From contig DOWG01000084.1 of NCBI GenBank assembly GCA_003519685.1, positions 1 to 33,667 of the forward strand: a stretch of 33,667 nucleotides of DNA, given 5' to 3'. Below are positions 26,787-33,667 of this stretch, piece after piece (positions within the stretch are counted from its first letter, which is position 1; every line of letters begins with the position of its first letter). Origin of the DNA: Lachnospiraceae bacterium. Its GTDB lineage: Bacteria > Bacillota > Clostridia > Lachnospirales > Lachnospiraceae. The notes under the pieces are model-generated. The model worked only from the letters and a program-made list of their open reading frames with translations, searched no databases and was not told the origin of the DNA. The position numbers and the translations under genes are program-made.

Positions 26787-27742
26787 CAGGAATCGATATT
26801 GGAGGAACCAAATGTGCGGTAAGCCTTGGGAAGGTATCGGAGAATACCGTAGAAATTATTGATAAGATAAAAATAAAGACTCCTACCAGCCCGGAGGATG
26901 CCATACACGCTATGGTTGATCGATTAAAAGAATTAATTACGAAACATTCGGAATGCAAACTGGAATCTATCGGAATTAGTTGTGGCAGCCCGTTAGATTC
27001 TAAGAAAGGGCTTATCCTGTCTCCGCCGAACTTAAGCAATTGGGATAGTGTGGATATCCTCACTCCCTTTCGGCAGGAATTTCATGTACCAGCTGCGGTC
27101 CAAAATGATGCGAATGCCTGTGCTTTGGCGGAATGGCTGTGGGGGGCGGGAAAAGGCTGTGAAAATATGATATTTCTAACCTTTGGCACCGGTATGGGGG
27201 CAGGGTTAATTCTTAACAACAAGCTCTATGTCGGAACGAATGATATGGCCGGCGAGGTAGGTCATATTCGTTTAGAGAAGGAGGGGCCGGTTGGTTATCA
27301 TAAGGCCGGATCCTTTGAAGGCTTCTGCAGCGGCGGTGGTATCGCTAAGTTTTCAAGAGCAGCGGTTGAGGAATATAAAACCCGGGAAAAGCATACGAAA
27401 ATTTTAGAAATTCAACCGGATATTGATAAGATAACCACGGCGGATGTGGGGAAGGCTGCCGAGGAAGGAGACGATCTGGCACTGCAAATTTTCCGGAAAG
27501 TAGGAAAGCAGTTGGGAAAGGGTCTTTCTATTCTGATTGATACATTAAATCCGCAAAGAATTGTAATCGGAAGTATATTCCTTAGACAGGAAAAATTGCT
27601 GAGAGAGCCTATGGAGGCAGTGATTGCACAGGAAGCCTTAAGCTATAACCGTGAAGTCTGTGAGATTGTAGCAGCAGGGCTCGGGGAACAAATTGGTGAT
27701 TATGCTGCATTATCCGTAGCATTCAATTCCATAAGGAGGTAA
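26774..27742 (+). CDS. ROK-family sugar kinase, second copy, without the zinc motif
   Basis: A 322-residue ROK kinase. AGIDIGGTKCAVSLG is the ATP loop, QNDANACALAEW with Asp112 the catalytic region, FGTGMGAGLIL the sugar and phosphate loop, and EVGHIRL carries the conserved His. The C-x-C-G-x-x-G-C-x-E zinc motif of typical ROK proteins is replaced by a stretch ending GSFEGFCSGGG (179-189), with only one Cys. Such forms occur in the family, but the structural zinc is probably absent. ATG 26774 follows GAGGAGG (26757-26763) and overlaps the SIS gene; the alternative TTG 26744 would lengthen the overlap with no ribosome site. Likely phosphorylates a hexose or hexosamine; specificity unknown. 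Confidence 0.9.
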   Translation: MQCIAGIDIGGTKCAVSLGKVSENTVEIIDKIKIKTPTSPEDAIHAMVDRLKELITKHSECKLESIGISCGSPLDSKKGLILSPPNLSNWDSVDILTPFRQEFHVPAAVQNDANACALAEWLWGAGKGCENMIFLTFGTGMGAGLILNNKLYVGTNDMAGEVGHIRLEKEGPVGYHKAGSFEGFCSGGGIAKFSRAAVEEYKTREKHTKILEIQPDIDKITTADVGKAAEEGDDLALQIFRKVGKQLGKGLSILIDTLNPQRIVIGSIFLRQEKLLREPMEAVIAQEALSYNREVCEIVAAGLGEQIGDYAALSVAFNSIRR

Positions 27743-27747
27743 CGAGA

Positions 27748-30700
27748 GTGAAAGTACGCGATCCATATTTTAAATTAGAAAAAATCAGAAAGTATATTGA
27801 TGAAGATATCTATAACACTAGGGTTCGTGATTCTATTAAGTTAGAACAATGGAAGTACTTTGAGACATCCATGGAGGATAAGATAGGTCATGCTTATGAC
27901 CCGAATTATGATGATTCCGACTGGTCTGATTTTAAGCTTTGGGATTCCTGGGGAGGCTACGATAAAGTCGCATGGTTTCGGTGCAATGTTACGATTCCGG
28001 AAAGCTTCCTAAAAAAGACCGTGGCCTTTAAGGGAATCGTAGGTCCCAGGGACGGCGGAGGTTCTACGGCAGAAACCTTGCTGTACATCAATGGAAAACC
28101 GGTACAGGCAATAGATGTCTGGCATGAGGAAGCATTCCTTGATCCTGCCATCTATGAGAAAAACCGAAAGCTTCGGATCGCCTTAAAGAGCTGGAGCGGA
28201 GTACTGGATATACCGAAAGTACGGGTGTTTAAAGATGCGGAGCTTGTAGCAATTGATCCCTATGTGGATAAATTCTATTATACGATCGATACTTTATTAA
28301 AGTGTACTGAATTATTGAATGAGAATGACTTAAGAAGAATTAAGCTTACCAAGCTTTTAACAGATACCTTCCGAAAGATTGATTTCTTAAATTATAAGAA
28401 AGAACCCTATTATACTTCCATTCAGGAAGCATTAAAATTCGTTCAGGCCGGTTTGGAAGATTATGCAAAGATCGAAGAAATCAAGCCTACAGTAACCGGT
28501 GTCGGGCATTCCCATATCGATATGGGATGGTTATGGAGATATTCGGCAACCCGTGAGAAAGCGTCCAGAACCTTCTCTACGGTATTAAATCTGATGCGAC
28601 TCTTTCCAGAATATCGTTATATGCATTCCTCCCCGCAGCTGTATCGGTGGGTTAAGGAGGATTACCCGGAGATTTTTGCCCAGGTGAAAGACAAGATTAA
28701 GGAAGGCCAATGGGAAATTACCGGAGGAATGTGGGTAGAATCCGATACGAATCTTCCGAGTGGAGAGTCCTTGGTACGCCAGTTCCTTTTTGGAAAACGC
28801 TATATAAAAGAGGAGTTTGGCAAGGATTCAAAGCTATTGTGGCTTCCGGATGTCTTTGGATATAGCGGGGCTTTACCGCAGATAATGAAAAAATCCGATA
28901 TGGATTACTTTATGACAACAAAGATCAGCTGGAATCAATATAACCATTTTCCATATGATACGTTCCGCTGGAGAGGAATTGACGGCAGTGAAATCTTTAC
29001 CCATTTTATAACAACACCGGAAAATGGTTCCTGGTTTTATACCTATAATGGGCGAATGGAGCCTTCTGAAGTAACCGGAATATGGGAAAATTATAAGGAT
29101 AAGGATAAGAACGAGGAGCTGTTGCTAGCCTTCGGATGGGGGGATGGTGGCGGCGGTCCAACCAAGGAGATGCTGGAGCGTGCCCGTGTGATGAAGAACA
29201 TACCGGGAATTCCAAAGGTACAGATCGATACAACGGAAAGCTATTTTAAACGGATCCATGACAGAATCCCAGAGGATTGCTTGAATGTCTGGGAAGGGGA
29301 ATTATACTTTGAAATGCATCGCGGTACCTATACCTCCCAAGGCTTTATTAAGCGAGCTAACCGTAAATCAGAGCTTCTTATGCATGATGTGGAGTTCCTA
29401 AGCGTTTTAGCGGATTCCCTAAATCAGGAGGATCAATATCCGAAGAAGAAGATTAACCGTATCTGGGAGAATATCCTGCTAAATCAGTTTCATGATGTCC
29501 TTCCTGGTTCTTCCATCCGACAGGTATATGAGGATTGCAGAGTCCTATACCAGAATATAAAAGAGGAAGGAAATCAGTTACTTAATCAGGCTTTTGCAAG
29601 AATCTGCGCGGCCTCTTCTCAGGATCCAGACAGTATCCTTGTATTTAATACAATCGGATGGGTAAGAAGTGATATTCTTACGATGCCATACAGTAATACG
29701 ATAACCAGCGAAACCACTTTTACCGATACGTTGGGTAACGCAATTAAGAGCCAGGCAGCAAAGGAGGGTATGGTTCTTTACATAGAAAATATACCGGCCT
29801 ATGGGTTTAAGAAAATCGTCATATCGAATCAGGATTATGAGGTTAAGTCCAGCCTGAGGATCGAAGAAGACCACCTGGAAAATTCTTATTTCTCCATTGA
29901 CCTAAATGATAGAGGAGAAATCATTTCCCTCATAGATAAGCGGAACAAGAAGCAGGTATGCTGCGGCAAGCCGATGAATGTGCTTTGTGCCTTTGAAGAT
30001 AAGCCGTTGCGTTTTGATGCCTGGGATATTGATGTCTTCTACCGGGAAAAACCGTATGGACCGATGCAGCTAATAAGCCGAAAGGTTGTTGAAAATGGTC
30101 CGGTCAGAGGAATCTTAAGGTTAACCTGGCAGTTTAATAATTCAATCATTCGCCAGGATATGACGATTTATCAGGATAAGGATCGGATTGATTTTGCAAC
30201 ACAGGTTTCCTGGAAGGAGGAGCAGGTTCTATTAAAAGCTTTCTTCCCGGTCGATATTCATTCCTCCGAAGCAACCTACGAAATTCAATTTGGTAATATC
30301 AATCGCCCAACCCATACGAATACGGAATGGGATTTTGCAAAGTTTGAAGTTTCCGCTCATAAATGGGTTGATTTATCGGAAGGCAGCTATGGGGTGTCCT
30401 TATTAAATGATTGTAAGTATGGATATGACATTCATGAGAATGTGATTGGTATCACCCTTATTAAATCAGCGGTTCGCCCGGATGAAACGGCAGATCGCGG
30501 GGAGCATACGTTTACCTATTCCCTTTATCCGCATAAGGGAGGTTGGCAGGAAAGTAACGTACAACAGTCTGCGATGGAGCTAAACGTATCCCTCGTTGGA
30601 AAGGAAACCGGCGGGGATGCCAAGCTAAATGATTCCTTTGGACTACTATCCGTAGATTCTGACCATGTCGTTATCGATACCGTAAAAAGAGCGGAAGAGG

Positions 30701-30900
30701 AAAGGGCATATATCATAAGACTCTATGAATTTAAGAATGAGAAAGAGCAAGGCATTACGATGTCCTTTGGGCTTCCTGTTAAAAAGGTGGTAGAGACAAA
30801 CCTGATTGAGAGAGAATTGGGTGACGTAGACGTAACCGACGGACAAATTCATTTTGACATCACCGGATACGAAGTAAAGACATATAAAGTATACTTTTAA
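27748..30900 (+). CDS. GH38 alpha-mannosidase, long 1050-residue type
   Basis: A full-length cytoplasmic alpha-mannosidase of the long bacterial/vacuolar class. Residues 30-165 form an N-terminal beta-sandwich, followed by a helical linker and the catalytic barrel: zinc ligands His256 and Asp258 in GVGHSHIDMGWLW, nucleophile Asp368 in LPDVFGYSGALPQ, and zinc His582 in LNQFHDVLPGSSI. FGWGDGGGGPT (about 465-475) is typical. The C-terminal beta domains end normally. The start is GTG 27748 with a perfect AAGGAGG (27733-27739). It starts five bases after the second ROK gene and is closed by a terminator. Enzymes of this class cut terminal alpha-1,2/1,3/1,6-mannose from oligosaccharides. Confidence 0.95.
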   Translation: MKVRDPYFKLEKIRKYIDEDIYNTRVRDSIKLEQWKYFETSMEDKIGHAYDPNYDDSDWSDFKLWDSWGGYDKVAWFRCNVTIPESFLKKTVAFKGIVGPRDGGGSTAETLLYINGKPVQAIDVWHEEAFLDPAIYEKNRKLRIALKSWSGVLDIPKVRVFKDAELVAIDPYVDKFYYTIDTLLKCTELLNENDLRRIKLTKLLTDTFRKIDFLNYKKEPYYTSIQEALKFVQAGLEDYAKIEEIKPTVTGVGHSHIDMGWLWRYSATREKASRTFSTVLNLMRLFPEYRYMHSSPQLYRWVKEDYPEIFAQVKDKIKEGQWEITGGMWVESDTNLPSGESLVRQFLFGKRYIKEEFGKDSKLLWLPDVFGYSGALPQIMKKSDMDYFMTTKISWNQYNHFPYDTFRWRGIDGSEIFTHFITTPENGSWFYTYNGRMEPSEVTGIWENYKDKDKNEELLLAFGWGDGGGGPTKEMLERARVMKNIPGIPKVQIDTTESYFKRIHDRIPEDCLNVWEGELYFEMHRGTYTSQGFIKRANRKSELLMHDVEFLSVLADSLNQEDQYPKKKINRIWENILLNQFHDVLPGSSIRQVYEDCRVLYQNIKEEGNQLLNQAFARICAASSQDPDSILVFNTIGWVRSDILTMPYSNTITSETTFTDTLGNAIKSQAAKEGMVLYIENIPAYGFKKIVISNQDYEVKSSLRIEEDHLENSYFSIDLNDRGEIISLIDKRNKKQVCCGKPMNVLCAFEDKPLRFDAWDIDVFYREKPYGPMQLISRKVVENGPVRGILRLTWQFNNSIIRQDMTIYQDKDRIDFATQVSWKEEQVLLKAFFPVDIHSSEATYEIQFGNINRPTHTNTEWDFAKFEVSAHKWVDLSEGSYGVSLLNDCKYGYDIHENVIGITLIKSAVRPDETADRGEHTFTYSLYPHKGGWQESNVQQSAMELNVSLVGKETGGDAKLNDSFGLLSVDSDHVVIDTVKRAEEERAYIIRLYEFKNEKEQGITMSFGLPVKKVVETNLIERELGDVDVTDGQIHFDITGYEVKTYKVYF

Positions 30901-30912
30901 GTAAGGGTACCT

Positions 30913-30959
30913 AGGGAGTGCATTCAATATTTAGTTTATACGGAATCACTCCCTTTTTT
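30913..30959 (+). terminator. Rho-independent terminator after the long GH38 gene
   Basis: AGGGAGTG-C-ATTC (30913-30925) pairs with GAAT-CACTCCCT (30943-30954) with one bulged C, and a run of six T follows (30954-30959). It should close the operon that starts near 17215. The next gene begins only 45 bases later. Confidence 0.85.
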
Positions 30960-31003
30960 GAAGGAATGAAGGAGCCTTGGTGTGGCGGATAGGAGGCAGC
31001 AAA

Positions 31004-33058
31004 TTGTTACAAGTGAAAGGAATGTCATTCATGCTTGCATTAGAAGATGGAAATTTTCCTTTAAATTATCAGGGTAAATCGGAACTGTCGGGTCAGGAAG
31101 TTTATTCCTTTACCTTGGAGGAAAAAGAGATCGATGCTTCGGTAATTCTTCGGAAGGAGAATGGTGTACAGATTGGTACGGTAGCGGTTCATCTTAAGAA
31201 TCAGCCATTTCGAGAAAATTATAATCTCGTAGAGCAGGCACCGATACAACTAACGATCGCTTTTGACGATCTTCCAAAACAGATGTGTGCAGTATATCAG
31301 CATAGGGACTGGTGGAGCCGACCTGCATTTATATCTTCCTACGAGGAGATCCCGGAAAGGACGCAATCCCTATATCTTCAGGGAGAGAAAAGCTATGGAT
31401 ATATTCTTCCTATGGTTGGAGAAAAAACAAAGACCTATCTGGCTAAAGGCACAAGGTCTGAGCTTACCTTTACGATGACAGCTTATACCGGAGGACTTCA
31501 TCAGGTAGAGGATCTATGCTTTTTATTAAGTGAAGGGGAAGATCTGTATGAGATTATCGAACGGGTATTTAAAAAGGCATGCCAGTTAAAAAGGATACCC
31601 ACGAAGGCGGATCGAAGATTTCCCGAGATGTTTGAGTATTTTGGCTGGTGCAGCTGGGATGCATTCTATACCGATATTTCCGAGAAAAAGGTGCTCAAAA
31701 AGGTACAGGAATTGAAGGAAAAGAAGATTCCGGTACGTTGGATTTTGCTGGATGACGGCTGGCTAAGTGTTAAAAACCAGTGTTTAACCGATTTCCGGCC
31801 GGATCCGATTAAGTTCCCAAAGGAATTTAAGAATATGACCAAAACGATTAAGGAAGAAACCGATATCCGTTGGATTGGTGTATGGCATGCTCTTGGCGGC
31901 TATTGGGGTGGAATAGCCCCGGAATCAGCTTTCGCGCAAGAATTAAAGGAGAATCTTTACGAAACAAAGAACGGTAAGCTGATTCCCCACTATGAGCCGG
32001 AAAAGGGCTTTGGCTTCTGGAGAAGATGGTATTCTTATTTAAGAGACCAAGGGATTGATTTTGTTAAGGTAGATGGTCAAAGTGCGTTAAAGAATTATTA
32101 TAAAAACAATGAAGAGATTGCTAAGGTTGCTGCCGGTACACATACCGCACTAGAAGGGGCAGTATCCATGCTGATGAACGGAAATATCATCAATTGTATG
32201 GGAATGGCGATGGAAAATATACTCAATCGGCCGAACTCCTGTATTTCAAGAAACAGTGATGATTTCGTTCCAAATGAGGAAAAAGGCTTCCGTGAGCATA
32301 TGCTGCAGAATACCTACAATGCGTTATATCATGACCAAGTCTATGTATGCGATTGGGACATGTATTGGACAAAGCATCCGGATGCCACAAAGCATGCTCT
32401 TGTTCGGGCAATCAGCGGCGGGCCGGTCTATGTTAGTGATCGAATTGGAGAATCGGTCTATGAGGAAATTCTTCCTCTGGTATATCACGACGGTAGAATT
32501 CTTCGGATGGATCGCTGTGCAAAACCAACGCTTGATTGCATCTTTCATTCGCCGCTGCAAGACCAGGTTCTAAAATTAACGAATACGGTGAATGGAACCG
32601 GGGCTATGGCAGCTTTTCCTATCAGTGAAACTAAGAAAGTCCTTAAAACAAAGCTGTCACCTTCCGAAATATATGATTTAAAGGGGGAGACCTTTGGTGC
32701 CTATCATTATTTTGACCGTTCCTTTACCATAATAAAACGGGAGGATTCTATTCCTGTGACACTAACGGAGAAGGATTATGCACTAATCTTGTTTCTTCCT
32801 ATGAAGAAAGGAGTTACGCCGATTGGTTTAATTAATAAATACATGAGTGCCCATGCCATAAAATCCATTGCCTCCGGCGACACGCAGACGGTTATTACGT
32901 TGGTGGAGGGCGGTATCTTTGCTTTCTATAAACCGGAAACTCCCCACAGGGTCATAGCAAATGGCAATGACAGGACATATATGGTGCAAAAGAAAAATGG
33001 CTTTTACAGTATCGACCTCTCGGATTATATGGAAGAAGTCGTTGTAACCATTGAATAA
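31004..33058 (+). CDS. Raffinose synthase/Sip1-like alpha-galactosidase (GH36-type)
   Basis: A 684-residue protein of the raffinose-synthase/Sip1 branch of the GH36 alpha-galactosidase clan. The barrel motifs are FGWCSWDAFYTDIS (213-226), WILLDDGWLS (246-255), WIGVWHALGGYWGG (290-303), DFVKVDGQS with probable nucleophile Asp357, and SRNSDDF with probable acid/base Asp419 or Asp420. An N-terminal beta domain (1-200) and a C-terminal beta domain flank the barrel. There is no signal peptide. I chose TTG 31004, which has a perfect AGGAGG (30991-30996) seven bases before it; the TTG at 30977 and an ATG at 31022 are weaker. Bacterial members of this branch are little characterised; alpha-galactoside hydrolysis or galactosyl transfer is likely but unproven. 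It lies directly behind a terminator, so its expression may depend on read-through. Confidence 0.87.
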   Translation: MLQVKGMSFMLALEDGNFPLNYQGKSELSGQEVYSFTLEEKEIDASVILRKENGVQIGTVAVHLKNQPFRENYNLVEQAPIQLTIAFDDLPKQMCAVYQHRDWWSRPAFISSYEEIPERTQSLYLQGEKSYGYILPMVGEKTKTYLAKGTRSELTFTMTAYTGGLHQVEDLCFLLSEGEDLYEIIERVFKKACQLKRIPTKADRRFPEMFEYFGWCSWDAFYTDISEKKVLKKVQELKEKKIPVRWILLDDGWLSVKNQCLTDFRPDPIKFPKEFKNMTKTIKEETDIRWIGVWHALGGYWGGIAPESAFAQELKENLYETKNGKLIPHYEPEKGFGFWRRWYSYLRDQGIDFVKVDGQSALKNYYKNNEEIAKVAAGTHTALEGAVSMLMNGNIINCMGMAMENILNRPNSCISRNSDDFVPNEEKGFREHMLQNTYNALYHDQVYVCDWDMYWTKHPDATKHALVRAISGGPVYVSDRIGESVYEEILPLVYHDGRILRMDRCAKPTLDCIFHSPLQDQVLKLTNTVNGTGAMAAFPISETKKVLKTKLSPSEIYDLKGETFGAYHYFDRSFTIIKREDSIPVTLTEKDYALILFLPMKKGVTPIGLINKYMSAHAIKSIASGDTQTVITLVEGGIFAFYKPETPHRVIANGNDRTYMVQKKNGFYSIDLSDYMEEVVVTIE

Positions 33059-33091
33059 AAGAAATAGCAGAAGAAAGGCGTGGTTTCTATT

Positions 33092-33667
33092 ATGTACGAG
33101 CAGGAAAGAAAGCAGCTGCAAGAAATATGCAGATTATTATATGACCGTAATCTGGTATCTGCCAGCGATGGAAATATCAGTATGCGGGTGGGAGAGGGGC
33201 ATATCCTGATTACACCCTCAAGAATGAATAAGGGTCTGCTGAATCCGGAAGATATGATTGTTTTGGATGGGAACGGGGTAGTTATTGAAGGAACGGGGAA
33301 GGCTTCCTCGGAATTTCCGATGCATCAGGCAATCTACCGAAAGCGGGGGGAGATCCGGGCAATTGTCCATACCCATCCGGTTTATGCTACCGCTTTTGCT
33401 CTGGCGGGAAAAACGATACCGGATAATTACCTGATTGAATCCAAGGTAATCCTTGGTTCAACTGCACTGGCGGAGTATGCAACTCCTGGTACCACCGAGA
33501 TGGTTGATGTAATTTCACCCTATATCGATACGGTAAACAGCATCCTGCTTAAAAATCATGGCGCAATTACCTATGGTGTGGATCTTATCGATGCATACAA
33601 TAGAATGGATGTATTAGAGGAAGTTGCAAAGACAATTATTATGTCAAAAATGATCGGGGAGCCGATT
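33092..33667 (+). CDS. Class II aldolase, FucA/AraD family, 3'-truncated
   Basis: The first 192 codons of a zinc-dependent class II aldolase/epimerase (L-fuculose-phosphate aldolase, L-ribulose-phosphate epimerase, or the decarboxylating OtnC type), cut by the window end and lacking at most a few dozen residues. The motifs are SASDGNISMRV (substrate phosphate site), ITPSRMNKG, SSEFPMHQAIY with the catalytic Glu, the zinc pair in VHTHPVY, and KNHGAI with the third zinc His. AGAAAGG lies ahead of ATG 33092, 33 bases after the previous stop. Together with the DUF1537 kinase at 24769 it resembles the kinase-aldolase pair of four-carbon acid-sugar breakdown, where the aldolase fold decarboxylates a 3-oxo-tetronate 4-phosphate. 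That assignment is inferred. Confidence 0.9.
   Translation, partial: MYEQERKQLQEICRLLYDRNLVSASDGNISMRVGEGHILITPSRMNKGLLNPEDMIVLDGNGVVIEGTGKASSEFPMHQAIYRKRGEIRAIVHTHPVYATAFALAGKTIPDNYLIESKVILGSTALAEYATPGTTEMVDVISPYIDTVNSILLKNHGAITYGVDLIDAYNRMDVLEEVAKTIIMSKMIGEPI

Overview
The window looks like a polysaccharide or glycoside utilisation locus from a moderately AT-rich, motile, Gram-positive anaerobe. I infer Clostridia, most probably Lachnospirales/Lachnospiraceae. The reasons are strong AGGAGG ribosome sites, TTGACA/TATAAT-type promoters, a lipoprotein-anchored CUT1 sugar transporter without its own ATPase, a chemoreceptor, and the remains of a glycyl radical enzyme. I see no tRNA, rRNA, CRISPR array, insertion sequence or phage gene. 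All genes run on the + strand except one DeoR-type regulator.

Layout. (1) 2-2497: a divergent GH38-type alpha-mannosidase cut off by the window start, ending tail to tail with the regulator at 2519-3253 (-). (2) 3254-3755: a 502-base regulatory region with two divergent promoters and 10-bp-phased TGA repeats. (3) 3756-7706: two ABC permeases and a sugar-binding lipoprotein; the lipoprotein has its own promoter and repeat array and is followed by a nested-hairpin terminator. (4) 7961-15923: a GH38 enzyme, a chemoreceptor, a GH32 beta-fructosidase, a SIS-domain sugar isomerase and a ROK kinase. (5) 15999-17038: a glycyl radical enzyme gene wrecked by a large internal deletion, then three 20-bp direct repeats and a promoter. 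(6) 17255-30900: an Asp/Glu-racemase-like protein, FGGY kinase, class II aldolase, second intact GH38, tandem double metallo-beta-lactamase protein, DUF1537 acid-sugar kinase, a second SIS-ROK pair and a 1050-residue GH38, closed by a terminator. (7) 31004-33667: a raffinose-synthase/alpha-galactosidase-like (GH36-type) protein and a FucA/AraD-type class II aldolase cut by the window end.

How it may work together (inference). The lipoprotein and permeases import oligosaccharides. Because none of the glycosidases has a visible signal peptide, they would split these inside the cell at alpha-mannosidic, beta-fructosidic and possibly alpha-galactosidic bonds. Three kinase families (ROK, FGGY, DUF1537), two SIS isomerases, a racemase-fold protein and two unrelated aldolase folds suggest that at least one released sugar or sugar acid goes through a dedicated phosphorylation-isomerisation-aldol route rather than plain mannose or fructose glycolysis. 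The substrate cannot be read from the sequence. The most unusual elements are the double-MBL protein, the duplicated SIS-ROK pairs, the phased operator-like repeats at several promoters, and the internally deleted glycyl radical enzyme.
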